This document shows positions 26,359 to 33,540 of a DNA stretch of 33,540 nt, piece after piece. A model generated the notes under the pieces. It was given only the letters and a program-made list of their open reading frames with translations. It did no database searches and was not told where the DNA came from. The position numbers were made by a program, and so were the translations under genes. The stretch is from contig PNKB01000037.1 in the NCBI GenBank assembly GCA_013997645.1, positions 1 to 33,540 of the forward strand, in the 5' to 3' direction. Every line of letters starts with the position of its first letter. The stretch's first letter is position 1. The DNA comes from Cyanobacteria bacterium PR.3.49. Lineage in GTDB: Bacteria; Cyanobacteriota; Vampirovibrionia; Obscuribacterales; Obscuribacteraceae.

Positions 26359-27135
26359 ATGGCAATCCAACTCAACGATAGAGATCTCCTGATCTTCCAA
26401 CTCATCGATGAGCACCGGGTCCTGTTGGAAAAACATATCTCGTGGTTTATTTCCGGCGAAGACAAACCCGTGCTTATTCGCGACCGTCTACGCAAATTGT
26501 TCTATCTCGATTACTTGCTCTGCCACCGTCACGGCACCAAGCTTCCGTGGTGGACCACACCAACCAAGCCGCTCGTTTACATGCTCTCGCAAATTTCCCG
26601 CGCCGCGGCGAACTGCAGCGAAGAAGCGTTGGACCTCTATGACAGCGAAGTGCAACGTCACTTCCTCGAAGTCGCCAACCTGCGCATGCTCGGTCTTATC
26701 GATCAAAAAGACGAGAAGCTCACCAAGTTTCACTGGACAACCGTGAAGACCGAAGCTCCCGGCAAAACCGTCGATGCTTTCGTCACCTTCACCCAGAATG
26801 CAAGAGCCCACAAAATCGCCATCGTCAATCATCCGGCAGTGACCACTGAGTTGGTCCCTTCCATCGATGAAGCGATCAAATCCGGAGCCGAGAGCGTGCT
26901 TCTGGTATCGCGCGACGATGTTCACCAGGCTGCTTTGCAAAAGCTTATCGCCGCAAGAGGATCGATCAACGCCAAGCGTTGCTTGTTCGCGACCCACCAC
27001 GAAATCTACCGTGAAGGTCTGGTAGCCACTCAGTGGGCCACCTGCGATGCGACCAAGTCGACCGTGTTTGCCAAACCAGCCGAAGCAGCTCCTGCAGCAG
27101 CATGGGGCAACATGCCGGTAGCCACAGCCGTCTAG
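26359..27135 (+). CDS. Winged-helix protein resembling the replication-relaxation family
   Basis: The 258-residue protein opens LNDRDLLIFQLIDEHRVLLEKHISWFI. This is the pattern of the first helices of replication-relaxation (Replic_Relax) winged-helix proteins, which share an 'L..RD..IL..L..HRVL' start and are often linked to plasmid mobilisation. Residues about 4-110 would form the winged helix; about 130-225 form an alpha/beta region, and the tail is Ala/Pro-rich. The start ATG has GAGGA about 9 nt upstream. No relaxase is in the window, so a conjugation role is only a hypothesis. It follows the VirB2-like and secreted-protein genes. Confidence 0.6.
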   Translation: MAIQLNDRDLLIFQLIDEHRVLLEKHISWFISGEDKPVLIRDRLRKLFYLDYLLCHRHGTKLPWWTTPTKPLVYMLSQISRAAANCSEEALDLYDSEVQRHFLEVANLRMLGLIDQKDEKLTKFHWTTVKTEAPGKTVDAFVTFTQNARAHKIAIVNHPAVTTELVPSIDEAIKSGAESVLLVSRDDVHQAALQKLIAARGSINAKRCLFATHHEIYREGLVATQWATCDATKSTVFAKPAEAAPAAAWGNMPVATAV

Positions 27136-27141
27136 CCAGTC

Positions 27142-27181
27142 TCGAACTCCGTCTGCTGACCACAAAGTTTGCGGAGTTCGA
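27142..27181 (+). repeat. 10-bp perfect inverted repeat after the winged-helix gene
   Basis: TCGAACTCCG (27142-27151) is inverted at 27172-27181 (CGGAGTTCGA) with a 20-nt spacer. It starts 6 nt after the stop codon and has no T run. It could be a transcript-end stem or a DNA binding site. Confidence 0.6.
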
Positions 27182-27184
27182 ATA

Positions 27185-27239
27185 CTGAATGCATTGACAG
27201 CGAGGTCACTGCGTCCGATCAAACGGCTGATGCATTCAG
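27185..27239 (+). repeat. 10-bp perfect inverted repeat (CTGAATGCAT...ATGCATTCAG)
   Basis: CTGAATGCAT (27185-27194) is inverted at 27230-27239 with a 35-nt spacer. A TTGACA hexamer overlaps the left arm (27194-27199) but no good -10 box is at the expected spacing. Its role is unknown. Confidence 0.5.
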
Positions 27240-27288
27240 ATAAGGCAGTTGGCATTTTTGAAGAATTCTTGGTTTTGACCCAAGGCGT

Positions 27289-27387
27289 CACATCGGGGTA
27301 TGCGAATGAGCAGACAGGTATAGTGGAATTTTTGATCGAATTCCCTCCTGAAAGCGTGGCAACAACATACCTGTAATCCCCGGTGTG
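27289..27387 (+). ncRNA. Nested three-stem structured element (candidate)
   Basis: Three stems nest within 99 nt. P1 is 10 bp: CACATCGGGG 27289-27298 with CCCCGGTGTG 27378-27387 (one G-U). P2 is 8 bp: ACAGGTAT 27314-27321 with ATACCTGT 27367-27374. P3 is 6 bp: GGAATT 27325-27330 with AATTCC 27339-27344. The arrangement ends 99 nt before the TPR start at 27487. It looks like a structured RNA or leader; I do not recognise a known family. Confidence 0.45.
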
Positions 27388-27486
27388 TTACTAGTAAGAC
27401 AAACTGAAACTCGCAAAACGAATAACTCCGGAAAGATTGGCGTGGTACGTTGGACTTGTAGTTAACTTTTAGGTGCAGAGCCTCTA

Positions 27487-28635
27487 ATGCCAATTCGTAC
27501 TCTACTGATGCCGTGCTCCACAACAGGCCTTGTGGCGACGGTAGTAGCGTTGATAATCAGCCAACTTCCATTTTTCGTTATTGTCGAGATGGAATTGCAG
27601 GTCGATGAAGCTCGATTTGCGACTTTGTGCTTGCTTGAACGAGCTTACATGAACGTTAGCAAGCCCGACTTTGCAGCAGCAGAAAAGCTCTGGCGCGATG
27701 AGCTAGCCAATCACAAGTGCAACCCTAACCGCGATTGGCTCCATGCCAACTGCTCGACTAAACTTGCTGATGTCATTTCCCTTCGAACCAATCAGTTTGG
27801 GAAACCTCAAGCTGCCGAACTTGAACACTTGTATAAAACTGCAGCAATATCGTTCGAAAACTTACACACATCTTTTGAGGCAGCATACGCTTACGAAGCG
27901 CTGGGCGACTTTTATCTGTCTCATCACCGAAATAAAGATGCCGAGTATTTTTACAAGAAGAGCATCGAGAAATACAACAGTAAATTCGCCAAATTTGGCT
28001 TTAACGCTCAGGGAGTAGCAACTTCTCTAGTAGACCTTTATTTGGGCGAAAAGCGATATGACGATGCCGTAGCTCTTTTGACCGAAGAATATCAGGCAAT
28101 CAAAGCAAGAAATGCTGATTGTCCAACGGCGGTCTCAATGGTTCGATTTGAACTCGGTAAAATTTATTACCATATGGGTCGCTATGCGGAAGCGGAAGCA
28201 CTCTTCAAAGAGACTCTCGCGTTGGGCTGTCCTTGTTTGCCTCATCTAACCTCTTACATCGCTGCAGTTGAAGAGAAGCTTGGACACTATGAAGCCGCTG
28301 AGCGAGAATACAAAAACGTAGTTAAATACGAACGACTGAACGTTGAGCGGAAAGTCTTTCCAGGCGGCTCGTCGTGGAATTTAGCCTCTGCGCTGGAGGC
28401 ATTAGCGACCTTCTACGTTGCTCTAAAAAGACATGATGAGGCGGTTCCTCTGCTGCAAGAAGCATTCACAATCAGGCAAAATGAGTTCGGATTGACTGGA
28501 GTCTTACAGTCGGACGACCTCAAGCTAAATGCTTTGAAATCAGTTGCCGACCGGCTCGCATCCGCATACAACCAGCAAGGTCGCCCGGCTTTAGCTAAAG
28601 AAGTTTTGAAAGTGGCGGCGCGCTACAAAAATTGA
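27487..28635 (+). CDS. TPR protein with N-terminal hydrophobic segment
   Basis: The 382-residue protein has a hydrophobic N-terminal segment (about 12-34) that may anchor it in the membrane. TPR units follow, recognisable by 'AYAYEALGDFYLSHHRNKDAEYFYKKSIE' type helix pairs (about 125-155), 'VRFELGKIYYHMGRYAEAEALFKET' (about 220-245), 'YIAAVEEKLGHYEAAEREYKNV' and 'ALEALATFYVALKRHDEAVPLLQEA'. Such repeats are protein-interaction scaffolds. The ATG at 27487 has only a weak AGGTG upstream; an in-frame ATG at 27589 would drop the hydrophobic segment. It ends in a strong terminator and is preceded by the structured region. Confidence 0.75.
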   Translation: MPIRTLLMPCSTTGLVATVVALIISQLPFFVIVEMELQVDEARFATLCLLERAYMNVSKPDFAAAEKLWRDELANHKCNPNRDWLHANCSTKLADVISLRTNQFGKPQAAELEHLYKTAAISFENLHTSFEAAYAYEALGDFYLSHHRNKDAEYFYKKSIEKYNSKFAKFGFNAQGVATSLVDLYLGEKRYDDAVALLTEEYQAIKARNADCPTAVSMVRFELGKIYYHMGRYAEAEALFKETLALGCPCLPHLTSYIAAVEEKLGHYEAAEREYKNVVKYERLNVERKVFPGGSSWNLASALEALATFYVALKRHDEAVPLLQEAFTIRQNEFGLTGVLQSDDLKLNALKSVADRLASAYNQQGRPALAKEVLKVAARYKN

Positions 28636-28678
28636 GAGCCTGCCCATTACAGAACAAGCTCTCTTTCTCGTTTTTTTC
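28634..28678 (+). terminator. Rho-independent terminator after the TPR gene
   Basis: GAGAGC (28634-28639) pairs with GCTCTC (28658-28663) around an 18-nt loop, followed by TTTCTCG and a run of seven T (28671-28677). It overlaps the stop codon. The same stem is available to the convergent minus-strand gene. Confidence 0.6.
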
Positions 28679-28695
28679 TCTTCTCAAACCACAAA

Positions 28696-29064
28696 CTATT
28701 TGGAATTCTGCTTCTTGATTCGCACGTTCTGCTCTTCTTGCGCCACGTGTCGTAGTTTGTCGGCATAATCGCGGTCGCTCAATCGGACTCGCGAACGCCC
28801 ACGGTCATTAACAGGTTCATCGGCAAGACTGATGTCTTTGGTTCCGCCACCAACAAGATTGATGATTTGCGGTGTTCGATTGCGGGTCGCTGCATTCTCA
28901 GTGCCTACTACATTCATTGAAGGTAAATCGTAATTGGTGGTGGTTCGACTATTGAGTGCATTGAGTTCTCTAAATGAACCCACAGTCGACCAGGCATTTT
29001 CGAAGGCACCATTACCGGTACCAGCATTTTCTCGGACTCTACCGGGAACGGGTCGGTCGTACAT
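28696..29064 (-). CDS. Hypothetical protein, 122 aa, polar
   Basis: From the ATG at 29064 (AGGAGA about 6 nt upstream) the protein has 122 residues and no signal peptide or membrane segment. It is polar with many Arg, Asn and Asp residues and looks partly disordered; the C-terminal end (RDYADKLRHVAQEEQNVRIKK) is helical. A further upstream start at 29121 would add 19 residues but has no ribosome site. I do not recognise a family. It is divergent from the OmpR-type regulator gene. Confidence 0.6.
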   Translation of the reverse strand: MYDRPVPGRVRENAGTGNGAFENAWSTVGSFRELNALNSRTTTNYDLPSMNVVGTENAATRNRTPQIINLVGGGTKDISLADEPVNDRGRSRVRLSDRDYADKLRHVAQEEQNVRIKKQNSK

Positions 29065-29103
29065 AATCGTTCTCCTGTGATTGAAGGCGTTTGCAACGAT
29101 GTT

Positions 29104-29116
29104 AGGTTTCAAACCT
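29104..29116. promoter_or_regulatory. 13-nt palindrome AGGTTT-C-AAACCT
   Basis: AGGTTT (29104-29109) and AAACCT (29111-29116) form a near-contiguous inverted repeat in the divergent region, about 40 nt upstream of the minus-strand start at 29064. It is a plausible operator or stem. Confidence 0.35.
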
Positions 29117-29214
29117 GACACCAGAGCAACATGCCTTGTGAGACGCGAATCAGCTGCACAATCTCTTTGTTGTCCTCATGTCACAAATCGAATGTAAAAT
29201 ATGTCAATTAGGCG

Positions 29215-29227
29215 GCCAATAATTGGC
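29215..29227. promoter_or_regulatory. 13-nt perfect palindrome GCCAAT-A-ATTGGC
   Basis: A perfect inverted repeat with a single central base lies about 40 nt upstream of the OmpR-type regulator start (29268). It could be an autoregulatory or other regulator binding site. A TAAAAT preceded by TG (extended -10-like) lies nearby at about 29195. Confidence 0.45.
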
Positions 29228-29267
29228 AGACCACCGATTCTATGTGTTATTTGGAGATCCCCTGTTA

Positions 29268-29954
29268 ATGCCGAAAATACTTCTAGCAGAAGACGACAAG
29301 CTTGTAGCGGAAGCAGTTAGCGATGCTCTTACCATCGCTAATTTCGAGGTCGACTGCATTGAATCCGGACTGCAAGCAGAGCAAAAACTCAATCACGGTT
29401 CGTATGACATGGCAATTATTGACCGTGGATTACCTGAGAAAGACGGGCTGGACCTATTGAGGGAATACCGCGCCGCTGGCGGAAACATGCCCGTTTTGAT
29501 CTTGACCGGCAAGGGGGCAGTCGAACATCGTATAGAAGGATTGGAGTCCGGCGCAGACGATTATTTAGGCAAACCATTTTCAATGGATGAATTGATGGCG
29601 AGGGTGCGTTCACTCTTGAGACGCCCTCAACCGATGCTGGGCAGAGTCATTCAAATTGGAAAGCTGAAGATCGATCTTGAGAGTGCGACGGTGACACATC
29701 AAGGTGAACATGAAATATCGTTGCTGGCGAAGGAAGTTGCCGTTCTGGAATTTCTCCTGAAGAATCGCGGCAAATACTTTACTGCAGACGAGCTGCTCAA
29801 CAGAGTCTGGACCAGTGAATCGGACTCCACTGAGGACGCAGTCCGTCAGTGCATTGTGAGATTGAGAAAGAAAATCGATCGAGCTGGAGACGAATCCATG
29901 ATCAAAAGCAGCAGAAACCTGGGCTATATGATTTCAGACTCCAATCTCGGATAA
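29268..29954 (+). CDS. OmpR/PhoB-family response regulator
   Basis: From the ATG at 29268 (GGAGA 10 nt upstream) the protein has 228 residues. The receiver domain (1-118) has the acidic pocket E8/D9/D10, phospho-acceptor D52 (IIDRGLP), T80 and K102 (GKPF). A winged-helix DNA-binding domain (about 127-224) ends with the typical YFTADELLNRVW, RQCIVRLRKKI and NLGYMI elements. It should bind DNA as a dimer on phosphorylation. The nearest kinase in the window is the PAS kinase at the right edge, about 2.5 kb away and on the opposite strand. It is probably controlled from the divergent region carrying the palindrome at 29215-29227. Confidence 0.92.
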   Translation: MPKILLAEDDKLVAEAVSDALTIANFEVDCIESGLQAEQKLNHGSYDMAIIDRGLPEKDGLDLLREYRAAGGNMPVLILTGKGAVEHRIEGLESGADDYLGKPFSMDELMARVRSLLRRPQPMLGRVIQIGKLKIDLESATVTHQGEHEISLLAKEVAVLEFLLKNRGKYFTADELLNRVWTSESDSTEDAVRQCIVRLRKKIDRAGDESMIKSSRNLGYMISDSNLG

Positions 29955-30111
29955 TGAAGCAAAAGTCATCCGCGTTGTCGGATATGGTTGGCTAAACAAC
30001 CGGCTTGGCGGGCATCAGTGGTCAAGAGAAATCAGGAACACAGGCGCAATTACAGTCGTCATTAACGTCTTGTGTGCACTGTCTCCCATAAACCATTTAA
30101 GGATGATCTAT

Positions 30112-31161
30112 ATGTTCATCGCGTCTTCGCACGCCCACTCTCGAAACTTTTCTGTTGTATCTTTTGCTCTCGGCGTTTCTACCATCATTCAGTCTGTCTA
30201 TTGCTATCAGTCTTCTGCATTTAGCTCAGGCAATTTACTTGCGACAAAAATGCAAACGCCGACCGACGAAAAACTCTCTTCTGCCAACAAAGAAATAGAA
30301 CTGGAACCAGTCAAGCTAGACAAATCCGACATCGACAAAGGCAAACATATAGACAAGGCCAGACAGGTCAATCTTCTTCCGCTGCCACTGCAAGTCACCG
30401 ACGCAGATGAGGACACCAAGTTAATTACGGAAGCAGATCGAGAAAAGCAACACCTTTTTGAATTGTGGGAATCGACACTTTGCCGAAGCCCCGATATACA
30501 ATTCGTCGTTCAAAAACTCATGCCGTCCAGTAATAAGAATCGTACCAACACAGTATTGCTAAGAGCAATCTCCACAATCGTTTCGAACGGTGTCAACGCA
30601 GGCGCGATTGCCTTCAACACAGGTCCGATGGCAGTAGCCGGTTCACAAGTAACATCGAATATGCTTCAAAGTCTCCTCAATCTTAGGGATGCCAAAGGCA
30701 ATGCGCTTTCACAAATCGACCAGGGGCAAATCTTGATGCTTTATCAAATGGTGAGAAGCATTGCCGACAACGTTTCTGAAACTTATAGAGATTACAAATA
30801 CTACGTTCGAAAGATCGACTCGGCACAAGGGAGAGCAGTGAAACTTCAAAGTTTGATTCAGGACACGCGGGCAGAGCAGGACGCGCTGAAACAGATTGAG
30901 ATGGAATATTGGATTGACCGAGTGAAGGAGGAAGTTGGAGACGTTGTCTACATGGCTCGTCGCAATCGCCAAAAACTGGTTGACTTCGCTGGTAACGACT
31001 CGGTTTCAAAGATCGACAAATCGTTTGAAGAACAGTTTATCGAAGAAAAAGAAATCGAACGAAAAAATAGCGAGTCCGCAGTCGGCGACAGACCGAAAGT
31101 GCCTGACATTACAAGGGAAGCAATTTCCAGGTTGCTAAACTCTGCGCATCAACAAAAGTGA
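30112..31161 (+). CDS. Secreted helical protein of unknown function
   Basis: From ATG 30112 (AAGGA 8 nt upstream) the protein has 349 residues. The N-terminus (about 12-33) is hydrophobic enough for a signal or anchor segment. A charged linker (about 50-115) is followed by a helical domain with a small-residue-rich segment (about 165-192, INAGAIAFNTGP-like) and long helices (about 205-320) that have heptad character. The tail is basic. I do not recognise a family. ATG 30103 is an alternative that would add three residues. It is convergent with the TPR gene at 31179, with 17 nt between the stops. Confidence 0.65.
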   Translation: MFIASSHAHSRNFSVVSFALGVSTIIQSVYCYQSSAFSSGNLLATKMQTPTDEKLSSANKEIELEPVKLDKSDIDKGKHIDKARQVNLLPLPLQVTDADEDTKLITEADREKQHLFELWESTLCRSPDIQFVVQKLMPSSNKNRTNTVLLRAISTIVSNGVNAGAIAFNTGPMAVAGSQVTSNMLQSLLNLRDAKGNALSQIDQGQILMLYQMVRSIADNVSETYRDYKYYVRKIDSAQGRAVKLQSLIQDTRAEQDALKQIEMEYWIDRVKEEVGDVVYMARRNRQKLVDFAGNDSVSKIDKSFEEQFIEEKEIERKNSESAVGDRPKVPDITREAISRLLNSAHQQK

Positions 31162-31178
31162 ACGAAGCAGCCCTAAAT

Positions 31179-32489
31179 TTAAGTACCTTCTGAATCCTGG
31201 AGTAATTTTTTCAAGGTTTCAAGATCTAAATGCGCAGCACTTTCGTTGCCCAGTTTTTTATAAACTCTAGCGCGGTTTTCGTACCATTTAGGATAAGTTG
31301 GTTGTTTGGTAATCAGACGCGACCAATCAGCCAGAGCCTCATTCCACCTGGATAGTCCTTCCAGCGCATAAGCATGTTGCTCACGAGCGTGCGTGTAGTT
31401 GGGCCGATTGAGCAAAACTATATTCAATTTTGACAGAGCCGATTCGTATCGCTTGAGTGCGATTTCAAGGCGGCAACAGTCCACCATGTCCTTGGAAAAG
31501 TCAGACGGCAAAGTCTTGACCGCTGTCGTTAGATCACTTTTATAGATTGTGTTTGCCAGCGCAACTGTGGCTGCACGAGCTTTGTACGCTTCCTTCAAAT
31601 TCCCCAGGCTTTCCTGGCATTCAGACAGTGTCTTGTTTGCGACAATTTTTATTCCTACATCAGAGTCGAGAGAAAGCAATCGACGAATATCAGCTGATGC
31701 AAGCGCAAATTCCTTTTCCTTTTGATATGCTTCAGCGCGTTTTTGCAAGGCATATCCGTGTTTTGGTTGCGCCTTAAGAAGGGTCGTCAAGTCGGCAATG
31801 CATTGCTTGCGCTGTCCGACGATTTCAGCGACTTCACTGTGCAGAATCAATCCGCGCAAATCATTGGGATGTAATTTCACATATTTGGAAACTTCAACCA
31901 GGGCTTCCGGTCCTTTCATACGAGCAATCAAGATGCGAGCCGATGCAGCGGTTGTATCAAAACTACTTTGGTCCGCGTGCCGCGCCTTGGCAAGCGCATC
32001 ATCAGCCTGAGCGATGTCTCCGCGTGCTTGAAAAACTTCCGCGAGGATTGCTAAATTGCGCGCATCAGGCTTGAGTGAAACAGCCATTTTTGCAGGAACC
32101 ACCGCCACATTGGAATTCTTATTCTTGGTCAAGACCCAGGCCCGAGACGATAAAACATAGTCATCTTTGGGCGCCAGCTTGAGCGCCTTTTCACTCAAGT
32201 CCAGCGCCTCGCCCATCCAGCGCGCCTTTGCATAATTGATTGCAAAATCGGAGAGCACTCTTGCATTATTTGACAGTGCCGGATGACGAGCTTCGGAAAT
32301 GAAACGAATAGCGTATCGATCGTCGTCCATTTGATGTTTTCGGAGCGCCGCAAGCAATGCACTCGACGATTGCGTCTGCTTTGATGCCAGAGCAGGTTTT
32401 AGAAAGAGCGGATGCAAAAACAAGCATAAAAAAACAGCCGCGAGAAACAGGGCAGACAGCAAATTTGTGAGATATACAGAACAATTCAT
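31179..32489 (-). CDS. Secreted TPR protein, coupled to a histidine kinase gene
   Basis: From the ATG at 32489 the protein has 436 residues. The signal/anchor segment (about 8-35, ending PALASKQ) is followed by many TPR-like helix pairs, for example 'GEALDLSEKALKLAPKD' (about 92-108) and a C-terminal pair 'RWNEALADWSRLITKQPTYPKWYENRARVYKKLGN'. It probably acts outside the cytoplasm or at the membrane as an interaction scaffold. The start overlaps the kinase stop by 4 nt (ATGA), so the two are translationally coupled. The upstream start at 32531 would give a longer overlap and is less likely. Confidence 0.78.
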   Translation of the reverse strand: MNCSVYLTNLLSALFLAAVFLCLFLHPLFLKPALASKQTQSSSALLAALRKHQMDDDRYAIRFISEARHPALSNNARVLSDFAINYAKARWMGEALDLSEKALKLAPKDDYVLSSRAWVLTKNKNSNVAVVPAKMAVSLKPDARNLAILAEVFQARGDIAQADDALAKARHADQSSFDTTAASARILIARMKGPEALVEVSKYVKLHPNDLRGLILHSEVAEIVGQRKQCIADLTTLLKAQPKHGYALQKRAEAYQKEKEFALASADIRRLLSLDSDVGIKIVANKTLSECQESLGNLKEAYKARAATVALANTIYKSDLTTAVKTLPSDFSKDMVDCCRLEIALKRYESALSKLNIVLLNRPNYTHAREQHAYALEGLSRWNEALADWSRLITKQPTYPKWYENRARVYKKLGNESAAHLDLETLKKLLQDSEGT

Positions 32490-33540
32490 ACTTCTGCTCG
32501 TCCGCAAGGCAAGGTTGCGATAAATCGACAACCTTGTCCTTCTTCGCTTTCGACTCTAATCCTCCCGCCATGGGCATCAACAATTGCCTTGCAAACAGAC
32601 AGTCCCAATCCGACGCCACCCTTCGCTTGTGTTTTGCCAAGGCCGGTTTGAGTGAAGCGCTCAAAAATTGTCGCTTGATCCTCTTTTGCTATTCCGGGAC
32701 CTTGGTCCTTCACTTCAAATATGGCATCTCTGCCTTGCTTGTCGGCAATAACTGTGATTGTTGAGCCTTCCGGCGAAAACTTGATCGAATTGCTTATCAG
32801 ATTAGTCAAAACGCGAACCAGCCTCGGCTTGTCAGCCAAAAGAGCGAAATCTTGCGTCTGCGAAACTATTTCTATTTTCTTCTTCGACGCAAGTTCGACA
32901 ATCAGACCGCGCGCTGTGTTTACAACTTCTTGCGCATTGACCTCTTTCCAATCAAGCTCGAACATCGAAGTGTCCAACTTTTCCAGTTCCAGAAAGTCAT
33001 CGAGCATGTCCACCATTGTTGTCACGGACAATTCCGCTCTGGTAATGCGGGTTTTGATACCCTCAGAAACTTCGCCCAACGAACCGGAGGAAATTATATT
33101 GAGTGTAATTTGCAGCGCCGACATTGGCGATCTCAAATCGTGCGATATCATCTCGACGAGTTTTGCTTTCAATCGTTCGATTTTCTTGCGTTCGGTTACA
33201 TCATGCGCAACGCAAAATATTTGTTTCATTTCCTGTGAGAAAAACGCGTTCCACTGCATTTCGATTTGCCCTGAATCACGCGCAATCACATTTGTTTCAA
33301 AAGTCGCCATGCCCTCGTCCGCGATCAGCTGAGTCAGGGTGCGATGAACCCGCTCCTTCTCTTCCGGAAGCACCATACTCAAAAGACTTTTTCCGAGCAG
33401 TTCGTCGTGTTCGAATTTCCAGAGCCTCTCAGCGGCTGGATTGATTTGCTGAAATTTGCCGTTTTCATCCAGGGCACAAATCACATCCACAGCTTGATCG
33501 ACAATCGCTTTCTCCTTAAGTCGTGCGTCATGCATGACTT
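32486..33540 (-). CDS. PAS-domain sensor histidine kinase (N-terminal part outside window)
   Basis: About 349 residues are visible. A PAS domain (about 9-115) is followed by HisKA dimerisation helices with the phospho-acceptor H132 in MISHDLRSP. A HATPase_c domain carries the N box (LTNLISNSIKF), G1 (DQGPGIA) and G2 (GVGLGLSVCKAI) motifs, so the kinase should be active. The first ATG lies 5 nt from the window edge. The residues before the PAS domain (RLKEKAIVDQAVDVIC) look like a linker from an upstream domain, so the real start is probably outside the window. The stop overlaps the ATG of a secreted TPR gene (ATGA). Confidence 0.88.
   Translation of the reverse strand, partial: VMHDARLKEKAIVDQAVDVICALDENGKFQQINPAAERLWKFEHDELLGKSLLSMVLPEEKERVHRTLTQLIADEGMATFETNVIARDSGQIEMQWNAFFSQEMKQIFCVAHDVTERKKIERLKAKLVEMISHDLRSPMSALQITLNIISSGSLGEVSEGIKTRITRAELSVTTMVDMLDDFLELEKLDTSMFELDWKEVNAQEVVNTARGLIVELASKKKIEIVSQTQDFALLADKPRLVRVLTNLISNSIKFSPEGSTITVIADKQGRDAIFEVKDQGPGIAKEDQATIFERFTQTGLGKTQAKGGVGLGLSVCKAIVDAHGGRIRVESEEGQGCRFIATLPCGRAEV

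Larger units (their letters stand above)
27136..27486. other. Intergenic region rich in inverted repeats (351 nt)
   Basis: No convincing gene is seen; a 60-codon open frame here has no ribosome site or domain character. Instead the stretch holds several perfect or near-perfect inverted repeats (27142-27181, 27185-27239, palindrome 27261-27270, hairpin 27268-27284, nested structure 27289-27387). It probably encodes a structured leader, an RNA, or protein binding sites for the TPR gene at 27487. Confidence 0.6.

Noticed and set aside
27172..27186. GGAGTTCGAAT looks like a tRNA T-loop
   Set aside because: The flanks do not form a T-stem or an acceptor stem; the similarity is part of an inverted repeat.
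26488..27291. Minus-strand open frame opposite the winged-helix gene
   Set aside because: It overlaps a gene with a good ribosome site and recognisable start, and has no domain character.
27194..27376. A 60-codon open frame in the intergenic region
   Set aside because: No ribosome site or domain, and it covers the repeat arms; better explained as structured noncoding DNA.

Overview
The window looks like chromosome of a bacterium from the non-photosynthetic cyanobacterial sister lineages (Vampirovibrionia/'Melainabacteria', probably Obscuribacterales-like). This is inferred from gene flavour and not from a marker alignment: an RNA polymerase beta gene with a cyanobacteria-like N-terminus, a DUF2993 protein, many secreted TPR proteins, Tad-type pseudopilin-like proteins and PAS histidine kinases. 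Base composition is intermediate. Shine-Dalgarno-like motifs precede most starts. There are no tRNA or rRNA genes, no insertion sequences and no CRISPR array.

Left part (1-11380) is all on the minus strand. Reading in the direction of transcription: an 851-residue polytopic membrane protein overlapping a DUF2993 lipid-binding protein; a GerMN-domain lipoprotein; ribosomal protein L31 (rpmE) with a clear terminator; pyrF closely followed by a von Willebrand factor A (vWA) protein with a signal peptide and a C-terminal membrane anchor; a 68-residue two-helix membrane protein; a 1085-residue tubulin-like (Tubulin_2-type) GTPase with about ten C-terminal zinc-ribbon knuckles; and a macro-domain (ADP-ribose binding) protein that runs off the left edge and starts only 2 nt after the tubulin-like stop. 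The vWA, membrane, tubulin-like and macro set looks like one uncharacterised NTPase-centred system.

Middle part (11381-17285): a tandem pair of strongly similar Tad/TadG-like secreted or pilus-associated proteins on the plus strand. Convergent to them on the minus strand is a LuxR-type response regulator with an atypical acidic pocket and a TTG start, overlapping a lipoprotein that has an HEXXH metalloprotease motif.

Next block (17286-27135, plus strand): a secreted Q-rich TPR protein whose stop overlaps the start of a divergent RNA polymerase beta subunit (TAATG). This beta subunit has no rpoC or rplL neighbour, substitutions at normally invariant positions and a disordered tail of about 430 residues. 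It is followed by a two-TM VirB2-like protein, a secreted helical protein and a winged-helix protein resembling the replication-relaxation family.

Right part (27136-33540): a hairpin-rich noncoding stretch, a TPR protein with a strong terminator, a small hypothetical protein, an OmpR/PhoB-type response regulator with a palindrome upstream of its start, a helical secreted protein, and on the minus strand a PAS histidine kinase (running off the right edge) coupled by an ATGA overlap to another secreted TPR protein.

The two loci most worth following up are the tubulin-like/vWA/macro cluster and the orphan beta-subunit gene coupled to a TPR protein.
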